DNA of 64,000 nt from Paenibacillus ottowii (GCF_006874425.1 NZ_VIJZ01000003.1:62001-126000), one strand, 5' to 3'. Shown: positions 53,940 through 63,842, numbered from the stretch's first letter. Notes: generated by a model from the letters alone, not told the origin. Numbers and translations: made by a program.

Positions 53940-56855
53940 TTATCTACATAGCTCTTTATCAATCATTCTGGACAACTTATCCCTGCCGTTAATGTTTAAG
54001 TGAGAAGCATCGTAAAAATCCTTCTCTTCAAAATTACGACTCCTAAAGTAGTCTAGTAACTTAAAATCATATTCTTCCTTCATCTCTTTAATGATCGAAT
54101 GAAATTCTCGTTCTAGCTTAGGGGAAAACGCGTCACTATAACATTTTGCTACAGGACATACAACAAATACTGGCGTGATCTTGTTTTTTTGCAGCATATC
54201 AAGATACTTTTTGAGTATTGCTTTATTTTCTTCCACAGTTTTTGGGTAATTTTTGTTGCTGTCTTTTTCTGCTAAAACGGCAGCATGGAGTTTATCATCA
54301 CTAGACATTTCTCGACTTCTAAGAATAGTATTTTCTTCTTCTTTGCTTTCTTTAAAAGCCTCGAAGACTTTTATTGTCAAATCATCTAGCAATAACTTCT
54401 TACTAAGAGTTTCAAACTGATCATAGTCTTGTTGAGCTTTCTTCTCTTCATGATAGTTATGCATTGTTTGAAAGATCGGATAATACATGCGCGAACGATC
54501 TTTATAGATACTTAAAGATAGGTCAAAATGAAAACTATAATAACTAAGCCCAATAATGAAATTGCTTATTGTTTTATTAGGGTTAAAGTAATCAAGTATC
54601 CACTCCGCAATCTTATAATCATAAAAAAGATCTTGACTGGATAAAGCCATATTTTTATAGTTCCCGCCCAATAACTCTGTATTAATTCCTACCTCATGAT
54701 ATGAAATACCTGTAACTATACCAGTTATGTCATTCTGGTTCTCAGTTATGCTGTTAATATTTTTATGATACTCATATAGATAATAATTATTTAAAGCACC
54801 CACCAAATCAATAATTTTGCTTGCATCGAGCGAACTAAGTAAGCTGTTTGCTTCAAGCTTAACAATATAATCATATTCAAAAGAATTGATCTCATTAAGA
54901 CCAATGACTTTAGTATTTCTTATAATTCTCCCAGCATATTGTCCACTAGAATCGACGATTGCCTCAACTGTGCATTTATTTGGATCAGTAAGAAGATAAG
55001 CAAACTCTGTTAAAGTGTTAACTCCAAAAATTATCACTTTATACTTCCTGCTGACTCCACCCTGACCTTTATTATCTGTTTGTAACAAAGAGGCTTCCAG
55101 CGAAGACTCTTTATTCTCTATATTTAACTTGGAACAGAGTTCACCAACCAATTCATTTAGATTTCCTATATAATCTGGATAGAAATATGAATTATCTATT
55201 GTAAGAAAATATTCACAAATAGCAGCCGCTCTATCTCTAGCCCCTAATCCATAAAGCACTCTAGAAAGCAAGTACCAAAGCTCCATGTTCATCTTGTGAA
55301 TTTCCAAAGTAGATGTTAGAAGTTCAAATGCATTTGAGTACATTTCCAACTCCATGTAACATAAAGTAATCCAACGTATGCACACTGGGTACTCTATCGA
55401 TTCTTTACTAGTGACAGACAAAACATCTTTTAGAAACCTCAATACTTCCACATACTTTTTATGCTCAAATAAGGCCGCCACTGTTTTGTACTTAGTATTT
55501 GTTAAATTAGGATTTTTACTTTTAATTAATACTTTTTCAGGAAACCCCTTTTCTAGATAGTCCCTTCTTTTATAAAATAACTCCCAAGAAATATTACTTA
55601 TTCCTTGAACGGTTGAATATTCTACAGGTCTCCAAATCTCGCTTGCTTTCGTAGTGTCTAGAAGGTGGTTAATATAAAGTAATTCCTCATTAGAAAGTTG
55701 ATCCTTATCTTCACAAATTATATCCCATTCATTGTTTTCTTGGATTTGCACCTTATGAGCAGATACACTTTTATAAAAACATAATAATTCGGATAAAATT
55801 GTATCCCAGCTAAATGAATTTGCAGTATCTATACCATTTTTTTTTAATTTTTTGTATAACTCCTCATCATTTAACAAACGTATAACCTGATCGGTAATTC
55901 CCTGTATATCACGAACATTAGTCACCAAGCTATTATGCTCGTTAACCGCGTATTCCATAACGCCATTACTATCAGTTACTACTACTGGGGTACCACAAGC
56001 CATGGCCTCTAACGGTGGAAGAGAAAAAGACTCATAGTGCGATCCTGATACATAAACATAAGCATCTCGATAGAGTTCCGCAATTTTGGTTTGCGGAGGA
56101 TTAATATATACTTGTCCATAAGGTTGTAGTGGCTCATTGGGAGTTATCCAAACAAAATCAAGATCATAACCTCTATCAACAATATTTTTATGCACCTGCT
56201 TTAAATCATCAATACCTTTAAACTCTACCCTATCACTACCAACGACAATCATTTTTCTAACTCCCAAAGAGTTAGAGGACTTCTCATAAAATACATTTCT
56301 ATTGAGAGCATTGTGAAATACCTTTGGTCTACGTTTGAACTTACTCTCTATAATCCATGATACACGCTCTGATACTGTCGTTATATATGCAGGCAGCGCA
56401 AAGAGATGATTTAAGGTGATTGACAATTCTTCGCTCACATCCGTGAATAAGTGAAAATCTCCCTGCTCAAAATAAACAACTGGTGCAATGCCTGCATCGA
56501 CACAAACATTAATTTGATCCCAATAAGTTGCGACTATAACGTCACAATCAGGTATAAACTGAGCTATATTAACTTGAAAGGGTATCTTAATATAATTTAC
56601 ATCAATAGGAAACCAATCCGGTTTGGGAAAATGGGAAATAATAGAGACCTGAGTTCCTAGCTTTTTCAGTCCATTTGCGTGTTCAAGTATTATCTTATTC
56701 CCCCCGCAAACATTAACGTGTCCTATCACATAAACAATATGAATATTTTGTTTAGGCTCTTTAGGGACAAGTCTTTGAGTCTCAGCATATGCGAGGCGCT
56801 TCATTCTGGTCCTATATTCTTCAGATCTAGCTTCACTAATAATTTGGCTTAGCAT
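53940..56855 (-). CDS. Chimeric GT4 glycosyltransferase - helical repeat - SGNH-like protein at the flagellin locus
   Basis: 971 residues. Residues about 35-365 are a GT-B/GT4 transferase (IVYVIGHVNVCGGNKIILEH; donor-site GSHYESFSLPPLEAMACGTP). About 400-590 is helical, TPR-like. About 600-700 looks like a small Rossmann-type domain (VIIFGVNTLTEFAYLL). The last 260 residues resemble SGNH/DltD hydrolase-acyltransferases: VTGISYHEVG for the Ser block near 713 and FYDASHLNINGRDKL for the Asp-x-x-His block near 948. It may add and then acylate or modify a sugar on flagellin; this is inference. ATG 56855 follows AGAGGAG. AT-rich codon use compared with the gene blocks to its left hints at transfer. 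Confidence 0.75.
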   Translation of the reverse strand: MLSQIISEARSEEYRTRMKRLAYAETQRLVPKEPKQNIHIVYVIGHVNVCGGNKIILEHANGLKKLGTQVSIISHFPKPDWFPIDVNYIKIPFQVNIAQFIPDCDVIVATYWDQINVCVDAGIAPVVYFEQGDFHLFTDVSEELSITLNHLFALPAYITTVSERVSWIIESKFKRRPKVFHNALNRNVFYEKSSNSLGVRKMIVVGSDRVEFKGIDDLKQVHKNIVDRGYDLDFVWITPNEPLQPYGQVYINPPQTKIAELYRDAYVYVSGSHYESFSLPPLEAMACGTPVVVTDSNGVMEYAVNEHNSLVTNVRDIQGITDQVIRLLNDEELYKKLKKNGIDTANSFSWDTILSELLCFYKSVSAHKVQIQENNEWDIICEDKDQLSNEELLYINHLLDTTKASEIWRPVEYSTVQGISNISWELFYKRRDYLEKGFPEKVLIKSKNPNLTNTKYKTVAALFEHKKYVEVLRFLKDVLSVTSKESIEYPVCIRWITLCYMELEMYSNAFELLTSTLEIHKMNMELWYLLSRVLYGLGARDRAAAICEYFLTIDNSYFYPDYIGNLNELVGELCSKLNIENKESSLEASLLQTDNKGQGGVSRKYKVIIFGVNTLTEFAYLLTDPNKCTVEAIVDSSGQYAGRIIRNTKVIGLNEINSFEYDYIVKLEANSLLSSLDASKIIDLVGALNNYYLYEYHKNINSITENQNDITGIVTGISYHEVGINTELLGGNYKNMALSSQDLFYDYKIAEWILDYFNPNKTISNFIIGLSYYSFHFDLSLSIYKDRSRMYYPIFQTMHNYHEEKKAQQDYDQFETLSKKLLLDDLTIKVFEAFKESKEEENTILRSREMSSDDKLHAAVLAEKDSNKNYPKTVEENKAILKKYLDMLQKNKITPVFVVCPVAKCYSDAFSPKLEREFHSIIKEMKEEYDFKLLDYFRSRNFEEKDFYDASHLNINGRDKLSRMIDKELCR

Positions 56856-56900
56856 TAGCTGAACTCCTCTCAAGTGTAAAACTAAAATTTCAGTAAAGCC

Positions 56901-58778
56901 TTAAGAATTCACCCAATCTGAGAATCTAAATTTCTTTTTAATTTCTGCTTTAATCACTCCCATGCCTTCAGAGTCATTCAGTGCCTCGTACAAGTTAAAA
57001 CATCTCTCATACGACGAATATTCGGGTTTCAATTCCAATAGCCTGGAATAGAATAATTGCGCATCCTGTAAATAGCCAGATTTAAGACAAACATCGCCCA
57101 GTAAACGCACTAACATTGAGTTTCTAGGTTGTCTTTCGAAGCATTTAGAAAGCACATCTATTGCTACTTCATTAAAGCCATAATTCACTAAAACTTCGCC
57201 CAATCTAATATTTATGTCAACATCTGACTTGAGGATCATTGTCGAAATTTTCTCAAAAACGTCAAATTCCTGTAAGCTTATTAAATGGGTTATTACTTTC
57301 ATAATAATTTCTTCTGTTCTAGTAGTTATCACAGGTTTCTTATCATTTTTGCCATCCATTAAGAAAGTGTATAAGGTTTTTTGCTCTTTATTACTAAGAT
57401 TAAGAAGCGGTTGAATTAATTGAAATAGAGTCTGATCATTTAGTATAGTAGCAAGCACAAGCACGTCCAATGCGTTCTCTTCACCAACTGATATTTGCTC
57501 CCAACAGTGCTTAGACTCTTCATATTTTTTATCAAACAGCAGAGCAACTGCTCTGATCTTATCTTCAACTGTCAAACTATAACTATCCAAATATTCATTA
57601 AGTAGCGGATGACGCAAAGAATACATAGACTCCATGAGCCAGCGTAATTCTTCTACATTTGATATATTGTAAATATTGTTTATATTTTGCTTTACGTCCT
57701 CGAAAGGAATATTGCCTTTCAAAATGATCTCAAAGTAATGATTCAGACCAGGTACAAACAACTTTTTTTCTTGAATCACTTTAATGATCTCATCATAACT
57801 TTTTGCCAGCTCACCTTTTTTATAATAAAGCAGGGATAGATAATAGTGAGCTCCATAACCCCCAGCTCCCTCAGTGACAGTTATTCCTTTATCACCCATG
57901 ACTACGCATTTTCGAAATGTAAGTTCAGCATCTTTAAAATAACCAGCTTCGAAATAAATTTTACCTTGTGCATAACGCAAATCCACTGTATTTGGAAATA
58001 TCTCAACTGCATCTTCTAAAACTCTCAAACCTTCCTCATGTTTGTCCAAATAGCTCAGGCATGTTGCTATTCTAGTTAAAAGCTCTGGAGTATAAGATTT
58101 ATCCTTACTGAGTGGGTATGATCTTTGATAGAACTCTATCGCCTTTTTATAGTTGCCCAAGGAGTAGTATACATTCCCTGTGTTAAACAAATTGTAGCCA
58201 TTTGGATTTTCAGCGACTTCCTTTAACATAATAGGTAGGTTTCTGGATAGCTTATCTTTTTCCGCTAAGGTTTCATTCATATAACCAGTGTGCAGAATAA
58301 CAAAGTCTGCCATTTCATTTGAATACTCATAATTCTCGTTCATAGTGTCTAAATGCTCGTGCAGACGATTTTTATATTTTAACTGTGGTTTATTTACAAA
58401 CAATCGAATTGCAGTATGTGTATGCGCCCAACCAAAAGATAGCAAATTTCTAATTCTTATTAGGTAATAATCCTTACCTGACCCGACAACTGTTTTTAAG
58501 TCCGTATTCGACTCCAAATACTCATCTGCATCCAGTACTAGAATATAATCAGATTCGGCATATTCTAATGAACGATTGCGGGCTGCTGCGAAATCATCGG
58601 CCCATTGGTAGGAATATACTTTCTCTGTATATTTCCTTGCAATTTCCATCGTTGAATCTGTCGAGCCAGTATCTATTATGATAATTTCGTCAACTTTGTT
58701 TTCAACACTATTTAAACATCTATCTAACACTTTCTCTTCATTTTTCACGATCATGCACAAAGAAATAGTTTTGTTCAT
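56901..58778 (-). CDS. GT2 glycosyltransferase with TPR repeats, probable flagellin glycosyltransferase
   Basis: 625 residues. N-terminal SunS-like GT2 domain (SLCMIVKNEEKVLDRCLNSV, IIDTGSTDST, LDADEYLE with the DxD, then HTAIRLF and RLHEHL) to about residue 170, then TPR-like helices to the end (YNLFNTGNVYYSLGNYKKAI, LRYAQGKIYFEAGYFKDAEL). GT2-TPR proteins next to flagellin genes glycosylate flagellin in several Firmicutes. Behind AAAAGGAG at 58778, and 45 bases upstream of the GT4-SGNH gene in one operon. Confidence 0.8.
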   Translation of the reverse strand: MNKTISLCMIVKNEEKVLDRCLNSVENKVDEIIIIDTGSTDSTMEIARKYTEKVYSYQWADDFAAARNRSLEYAESDYILVLDADEYLESNTDLKTVVGSGKDYYLIRIRNLLSFGWAHTHTAIRLFVNKPQLKYKNRLHEHLDTMNENYEYSNEMADFVILHTGYMNETLAEKDKLSRNLPIMLKEVAENPNGYNLFNTGNVYYSLGNYKKAIEFYQRSYPLSKDKSYTPELLTRIATCLSYLDKHEEGLRVLEDAVEIFPNTVDLRYAQGKIYFEAGYFKDAELTFRKCVVMGDKGITVTEGAGGYGAHYYLSLLYYKKGELAKSYDEIIKVIQEKKLFVPGLNHYFEIILKGNIPFEDVKQNINNIYNISNVEELRWLMESMYSLRHPLLNEYLDSYSLTVEDKIRAVALLFDKKYEESKHCWEQISVGEENALDVLVLATILNDQTLFQLIQPLLNLSNKEQKTLYTFLMDGKNDKKPVITTRTEEIIMKVITHLISLQEFDVFEKISTMILKSDVDINIRLGEVLVNYGFNEVAIDVLSKCFERQPRNSMLVRLLGDVCLKSGYLQDAQLFYSRLLELKPEYSSYERCFNLYEALNDSEGMGVIKAEIKKKFRFSDWVNS

Positions 58779-58816
58779 GGTAAAACTCCTTTTTTAGTAA
58801 GTGCGTTATATAACTT

Positions 58817-58824
58817 TTATCGGC
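58817..58824 (-). promoter_or_regulatory. Perfect sigma-D -10 upstream of the glycosyltransferase pair
   Basis: GCCGATAA, exact match to the sigma-D -10, about 40 bases before the GT2-TPR start. The -35 region (TAAT at 16-17 bases) is weak. Confidence 0.55.
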
Positions 58825-58869
58825 TGTTTCTTATGTCTTCATTAGCCTTGAAAAAGGAGTTCTCACTAA

Positions 58870-58905
58870 CAAAAAAAGGAATCCCATAATTGGGATTCCT
58901 TTTTG
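58870..58905 (-). terminator. Terminator of hag
   Basis: AAAAGGAATCCCA / TGGGATTCCTTTTT, perfect stem with a T run on the minus strand, 15 bases after the flagellin stop. It separates hag from the glycosyltransferase operon. Confidence 0.95.
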
Positions 58906-58919
58906 ACACTAGTGAAAAA

Positions 58920-59747
58920 TTAACGAAGCAATTGTAGAACACCTTGAGGCTGTTGATTGGCTTGAGCCAACATAGCTTGAGCAGCTTGTGCAAGAATGTT
59001 GTTCTTCGTTTGGTTCATCATTTCTTTCGCCATATCTACGTCGCGAATACGGGATTCAGCTGCAGACAGGTTCTCAGAAGAAGTGTTCAGGTTGTTGATT
59101 GTGTGTTCCAGACGGTTTTGGTTCGCACCCAATTTCGCACGCTCACCAGAAACTGTTTCGATTGCAGCGTTGATTGTGGAGATAGCTGCGTCAGCCGCAC
59201 TTTGAGTAGAGATATCGATACCACTTGTAGCAGATTGGGCAACACCCAGAGTACTAGCATCCATAGAACCAATGGACAAGCTAATGTTTTGACTTGCGTT
59301 AGCACCGATGTGGAATACTACACCAGAAGCAGAACCATCCAACAATTTCTTAGTGTTGAATTCAGTGGTGCTGGAGATTCTTGTGATCTCTTTGGAGAGT
59401 TCATCAACTTCTTTTTGAAGAGCGCCGCGGTCTACAGTAGTGTTAGTATCGTTAGCAGATTGAACAGACAATTCGCGCATACGTTGAAGGATACTGTGAG
59501 TTTCGTTCAATGCACCCTCAGCTGTTTGGATCAAGGAGATACCATCTTGAGCGTTCTTGGAAGCCATATCCAAACCGCGGATTTGGCCGCGCATTTTTTC
59601 GGAAATTGCCAAACCAGCAGCATCGTCACCAGCACGGTTGATACGCAGACCGGATGACAGTTTCTCGATAGCTTTGTTAGTGTTGCCTGTGTTGACAGAC
59701 AGTTGACGGTGAGTGTTCATTGCAGCGATATTGTGATTGATAATCAT
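58920..59747 (-). CDS. hag: Flagellin
   Basis: 275 residues, a short flagellin: D0/D1 N-terminus [20 protein letters not shown] with [20 protein letters not shown], almost no variable D2/D3 region, and C-terminal [35 protein letters not shown]. Ser/Thr-rich middle (about 165-215) offers O-glycosylation sites. ATG 59747 follows GGGAGG; the frame is open 30 codons further but that is leader. Controlled by a sigma-D-type promoter and, by leader structure, CsrA. Confidence 0.98.
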   Translation of the reverse strand: MIINHNIAAMNTHRQLSVNTGNTNKAIEKLSSGLRINRAGDDAAGLAISEKMRGQIRGLDMASKNAQDGISLIQTAEGALNETHSILQRMRELSVQSANDTNTTVDRGALQKEVDELSKEITRISSTTEFNTKKLLDGSASGVVFHIGANASQNISLSIGSMDASTLGVAQSATSGIDISTQSAADAAISTINAAIETVSGERAKLGANQNRLEHTINNLNTSSENLSAAESRIRDVDMAKEMMNQTKNNILAQAAQAMLAQANQQPQGVLQLLR

Positions 59748-59755
59748 TTTAAATT

Positions 59756-59790
59756 TCCTCCCTGAAGGTAAATGTCCCACATCCATGTGG
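59756..59790 (-). promoter_or_regulatory. Two CsrA-binding sites in the hag leader
   Basis: Site 1: CCACAT-GGA-TGTGG (59777-59790), a stem presenting GGA and containing ACATGGATGT, an exact fit to the ACAxGGAxG core. Site 2: AGGGAGGA (59756-59763) on the Shine-Dalgarno itself. Same two-site layout as the Bacillus hag mRNA, where CsrA blocks ribosomes until FliW removes it. Confidence 0.8.
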
Positions 59791-59852
59791 TTTATTGTTG
59801 TTACAGCTATCCGTTGAAGTCGGCCGCCCCTCCGCAATAGCTTGTACTATAT

Positions 59853-59878
59853 ATATCGACATTCTCGTCGAACTTTTA
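59853..59878 (-). promoter_or_regulatory. Sigma-D promoter of hag
   Basis: -35 TAAA (59875-59878), 14-base spacer, -10 GTCGATAT (59853-59860; six of eight match GCCGATAA). Leader of about 95 bases to the hag start. Confidence 0.75.
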
Positions 59879-59899
59879 ATAGCATTTTAGGATTTTTTT

Positions 59900-60139
59900 T
59901 TATTTTCCGTTGTTTTTATTTATCATCTTGCGCAAAGCATCCAAATTTGGCTGCGTATGGGCAGCAGATTCACGGTTGGACTCTTGAATGGATAAATAGA
60001 TTTCTTTGCGAAAGATGTCCATCTGTTTGGGTGCTGAAATCCCTATACGGACGATATCCCCCTCTACTCCGAGTACCATGACCTCAATGTGATCCTGAAT
60101 GATAATAGACTCGCCTTTTTTACGCGAAAGCACCAGCAT
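59900..60139 (-). CDS. csrA: Carbon storage regulator CsrA
   Basis: 79 residues: [20 protein letters not shown] core dimer and the C-terminal extension found in Gram-positive CsrA that binds FliW. Represses hag translation. Starts two bases after the fliW stop, so expression is coupled. Confidence 0.97.
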   Translation of the reverse strand: MLVLSRKKGESIIIQDHIEVMVLGVEGDIVRIGISAPKQMDIFRKEIYLSIQESNRESAAHTQPNLDALRKMINKNNGK

Positions 60140-60141
60140 GA

Positions 60142-60594
60142 TTATTCACCTTCCTTTGAACGGATGGTTTCGTCTTCCTTAATAGGTTGCAGTGAATGCT
60201 TGGTCAGATACGAAGACTGGTACAAAACAACCTGCTTGGCTTGCCTATTATCGGGATTGAATACCAAAGGTGCCAATAAATTGATCGTTGAGTTCTCTAC
60301 CTGCTCATGTAATGTTAGTATGCTGCGAACAACTAAATTAGATTCAATCCCCAGTTCTTCCGCTTCACTATCAGGGAGTTCGAACTCGTATTCAGGATAA
60401 AATATAAAAGGGTCAACTAGGACAAAAGATAGTTCTTTCTGCTGAAGGGACTGGAGATAGTAAAAGGGTGCCTCATCTTGATCGAGCAACACAAATTCAG
60501 TCGTCTCCTCAAATCCTGGAATTCCTTTTTCAAAACGATATATTTCTTTGTCATTAACTTCAATGTCACCCCAAATAGATGTGGATATAATCAC
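60142..60594 (-). CDS. fliW: Flagellar assembly factor FliW
   Basis: 150 residues with [21 protein letters not shown], typical FliW. It binds CsrA allosterically and also flagellin, closing the feedback loop on filament assembly. GTG 60594 lies 7 bases after TGGAGG; the TTG upstream in the frame would place that site inside the gene. Confidence 0.96.
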   Translation of the reverse strand: MIISTSIWGDIEVNDKEIYRFEKGIPGFEETTEFVLLDQDEAPFYYLQSLQQKELSFVLVDPFIFYPEYEFELPDSEAEELGIESNLVVRSILTLHEQVENSTINLLAPLVFNPDNRQAKQVVLYQSSYLTKHSLQPIKEDETIRSKEGE

Positions 60595-60633
60595 TATTAT
60601 TCCTCCAATATTCAATTAGATCTTTACGTTTTA

Positions 60634-60675
60634 TTAAAAAAAGGCTATAGACGGCTTGAACAACCTCTATAACCT
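60634..60675 (-). terminator. Terminator between the DUF6470 gene and fliW
   Basis: AAGGTTATAGA / TCTATAGCCTT stem and TTTTTTT tail on the minus strand, directly after the DUF6470 stop and before fliW. Confidence 0.8.
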
Positions 60676-60684
60676 TAACTTATT

Positions 60685-61254
60685 TTACATCATGACATCA
60701 ATTTCAGGCGGAATATAGGCCACAGATGGATACTGCTGCATATAAATCTCCAGTTTCCCCCGAGTATACTCAATCTCTGGACGATTAACGGTCACATGCA
60801 TTTCCGATACAGCAGGTGTATATGTAATATCAGGTGCACGTGTTTCAACATGAATATCGACATTATCCATAGATGCCGGACCCCTAAATTCAGGAAGCAC
60901 ATGCGTTTCTGTATCCTCTCCATAAACATTGGCTACAGTATTACCAGGAATGTGAATCGCCGCCATTCGGTTGCCTTGCTCCACTTTATGCGCAATAGCT
61001 TGTAAAAATATCTGTGGTAACCCTGAATAAATTCGATTATTCATCTCAAGGTAATTGCCACCATTATAGGCAGAGAAGGCCGCACTTTGATCTATGGTCA
61101 GCTGTGGCTGATACTGGTGAATTTCCAGTTGAGCACGTCGTGTTTTTAATTCCATATCAGCCGAAGGCTGTTGAATCGAATACTGCCCAGGGTCTGCGTC
61201 AATATGCAGGATAGCCGGAGTTTGCCGGATCTGAAGCATCGGAACAATGGGCAT
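60685..61254 (-). CDS. DUF6470 family protein (YviE-like)
   Basis: 189 residues, full of short alternating Ile/Gln/Tyr beta-strand repeats (LQIRQTPAILHIDADPGQYS, LEIHQYQPQLTID). Always found between flgL and fliW in Bacillus (yviE); function unknown. No membrane segment or signal peptide. Start at 61254 behind GGAGGGGGG. Confidence 0.9.
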   Translation of the reverse strand: MPIVPMLQIRQTPAILHIDADPGQYSIQQPSADMELKTRRAQLEIHQYQPQLTIDQSAAFSAYNGGNYLEMNNRIYSGLPQIFLQAIAHKVEQGNRMAAIHIPGNTVANVYGEDTETHVLPEFRGPASMDNVDIHVETRAPDITYTPAVSEMHVTVNRPEIEYTRGKLEIYMQQYPSVAYIPPEIDVMM

Positions 61255-61273
61255 CTCTCCCCCCCTCCTTAGA

Positions 61274-62194
61274 TTACCTTAAGAAATCAACTAATGATGC
61301 GGATATGATCTTCGCTCCTGCTGACAAAGAAGCATTGTAAATATTCTCTTGGATCTTGGAATTCATTAAAAGCTCAGCGTAATCTGCATCTTCCGTTTTA
61401 GATTGCAAATCCGTTAAGTTTACCTCGAGATCACTCAAACGGCTCTGCATTAGCTCAACACGATTAGATTTAGCACCCATTTCCGACCGAACTTTTAGCA
61501 TTTTTTCCACACGTGAATCAATATTAGCTAGTTGATCCCCACTTGTTTTAATATCACCACTTGCCAGAGCTGATGAGAGCTGATTAAAAATAGTAAACAA
61601 ATTGTCGGCATCCGCACTTGTTCCTACAACTTCATTGCCAGTAACATTAATGGGTAAAGCTACATTTTCCCCTACTATAAAATTAACATTCCCAGTGTCC
61701 GTCACAATAGACGCTGCTCCAGAGATATCATGCGTATTATCTGCATTTAGAGGAAGGTCGTAAGGCTTCTTGTCATAGGTCTGACCATTGAATATATATT
61801 TTCCGTTCAACTGGCTGTTCACAACATCAATCATTTGTTCCTTAAGCTGACCGATTTCTTTGTTAATGCTGTCCAACGCTGATTGTGGATTAGTCCCCGT
61901 AGAGGCCTGTACTGTAAGTTCACGTACTCTTTGCATAATTTGGCCAGCCTGATCCATTACCGTATCATTAAAATCAAGCCATGACACTGCGCTGTCCACA
62001 TTCCGCTGGTATTGTTCATTTGAAGACAGTTCAGATCTGTACCTTAAGGAATACGTAATGCCTACAGGATCATCAGAGGGTTTGTTCAACTTACGTCCAG
62101 TCGACATCTGGTTCTGCGTATTATTCATACGTTCAGAATTTCGATTTAAATTAAGCAAAAGCTGTGAGCTTAGCATATTGTTAGTAACTCGCAT
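61274..62194 (-). CDS. flgL: Flagellar hook-associated protein FlgL (HAP3)
   Basis: 306 residues. N-terminal MRVTNNMLSSQLLLNLNRN and C-terminal flagellin-like helices (DADYAELLMNSKIQENIYNA). Joins the filament to the hook through FlgK. Start behind GGAGGGATATAACT. Operon flgN-flgK-flgL-DUF6470. Confidence 0.96.
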   Translation of the reverse strand: MRVTNNMLSSQLLLNLNRNSERMNNTQNQMSTGRKLNKPSDDPVGITYSLRYRSELSSNEQYQRNVDSAVSWLDFNDTVMDQAGQIMQRVRELTVQASTGTNPQSALDSINKEIGQLKEQMIDVVNSQLNGKYIFNGQTYDKKPYDLPLNADNTHDISGAASIVTDTGNVNFIVGENVALPINVTGNEVVGTSADADNLFTIFNQLSSALASGDIKTSGDQLANIDSRVEKMLKVRSEMGAKSNRVELMQSRLSDLEVNLTDLQSKTEDADYAELLMNSKIQENIYNASLSAGAKIISASLVDFLR

Positions 62195-62255
62195 AGTTAT
62201 ATCCCTCCGTAATTAAATATCCAGTGTATATACATCAGATATTTAATCCCCATTC

Positions 62256-63824
62256 TTATCTTCCCACTACACCCGTGGAGTTAATTAATTTATCTAATAA
62301 TTGATCGAATGTGGTCATAAACCGAGCAGCGGCACTATAGGCATGCTGAAACTTGATCATATTGGACATTTCTTCATCCAGTGAGACACCGCTCACAGAT
62401 TGGCGCATAGTTTCTACTTGAGAAACGAGAGCTGTCGAGTTTTGTGTCTGTCTTGTAGCCTCTTGAGCCTCTATCCCCAACTGACCAACCATAGAACTGA
62501 AGAAGCTATCAATAGTAGCTGTATTCCCCGTAGAAACTGAAGTGAAATTGCTTAATTTCAAATTGGACATCAAGGATGCCAATGTATTATTACCCTTTAC
62601 CAATTCCTCAGTAGGAGCAGTGCCAGTTACCCGAAGGGATGCTGCAATAGCGTTAGGATTATCTACTATAGCAGTGTTTAACGTGATATTGCCTGCTGTT
62701 ATTGTCCCACCATTATTTGAAGTTACAAAAAAAGGTTTACCTGCAACCATATTACCGTTAGCATCTTTATTTTCTTGGGTATATCCCAGTTGATGCAAAC
62801 CATTAAGACCTTTAACTGTAACTGTTAAATCCGATTGAAGTGTTCGGCTGGCCCCTGTGTAAGTCACTCCATTCAGGACAGTGCCTTCTGGCAGAACTGA
62901 GCCTTTAGGTAGCGTTACAGTAATATTACCTGTCGCCAAGGTGTTGGCGAGATTATCCATTTGGGCTGAGTAATCTGCTACAAATTGATCTCTGGAGTAG
63001 ATCATTCCATGCACTTCGCCACCTTGTAAATCATTAGAGGCAAAAGCTGCTTGTAAAAAGGCGCCGTTAATTCCAGTAGTCGGTTCAAATCCAGTTACTA
63101 ATGCTTGACCACCCATATTAACGTTGTAGCCTTGATCAGTATCAGTCACCGTTACATTAACGATTTTCGAGATTTTATCGACAATCAAATCACGTTGGTC
63201 ACGTAGATCGTTAGCGTTATCGCCCAAACCTTCAATTTTAGTAATCGATTGGTTCAGATCAGCTATGGAGTTTACATAACTTTGTAGCTCACTAGACTTA
63301 GCCTCCACATTAGAAGTTAAATCCGCAGATAAATTATTCAACTGTTTACTCATATGATTCATTGCATCAGTCAAAGCAAGTGCATTTTCTTTAACAATAG
63401 TTCGTGCAGTCACACTTTCTGGGTCTTTACTTAAGTCAGACCAAGATTTATAAAAGTTATCTAGAACTTTCCGAATCCCTGTATCGGATGGCTCATTCAT
63501 AATCTGTTGTAGCTTATCAAGTGTATTACTTCGAATTGTCCAACTACCCAGTTCAGTATTTTCTCCGCGATACTGGCTATCCAAGAACTTCTCACGAATA
63601 CGCTCAATAGCGTCAAATTCAACACCTGTTCCCAATTGACCAGGTACATTAGAACGGTTAATACCGTAAGCCTCCATGGGGATGGAAGCCTTCATTTTGA
63701 CCGTCTGCCGTGTGTAGCCTTCCGTGTTAGCGTTAGCTATGTTGTGTCCTGTTGTATTTAAAGCTGCCGTTTGTGTAAAAAGACTTCTTTTAGCTGTTTC
63801 TATGGAATGAAATGTGGATGGCAC
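62256..63824 (-). CDS. flgK: Flagellar hook-associated protein FlgK (HAP1)
   Basis: 522 residues. N-terminal rod/hook motif ALNTTGHNIANANTEGYTRQ, a central HAP1 region, and C-terminal EEMSNMIKFQHAYSAAARFM. GTG start at 63824 with GGAGG 8 bases before. Structural hook-filament junction protein. Confidence 0.96.
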   Translation of the reverse strand: MPSTFHSIETAKRSLFTQTAALNTTGHNIANANTEGYTRQTVKMKASIPMEAYGINRSNVPGQLGTGVEFDAIERIREKFLDSQYRGENTELGSWTIRSNTLDKLQQIMNEPSDTGIRKVLDNFYKSWSDLSKDPESVTARTIVKENALALTDAMNHMSKQLNNLSADLTSNVEAKSSELQSYVNSIADLNQSITKIEGLGDNANDLRDQRDLIVDKISKIVNVTVTDTDQGYNVNMGGQALVTGFEPTTGINGAFLQAAFASNDLQGGEVHGMIYSRDQFVADYSAQMDNLANTLATGNITVTLPKGSVLPEGTVLNGVTYTGASRTLQSDLTVTVKGLNGLHQLGYTQENKDANGNMVAGKPFFVTSNNGGTITAGNITLNTAIVDNPNAIAASLRVTGTAPTEELVKGNNTLASLMSNLKLSNFTSVSTGNTATIDSFFSSMVGQLGIEAQEATRQTQNSTALVSQVETMRQSVSGVSLDEEMSNMIKFQHAYSAAARFMTTFDQLLDKLINSTGVVGR

Positions 63825-63842
63825 TCTGTTTTCCTCCTCGGC

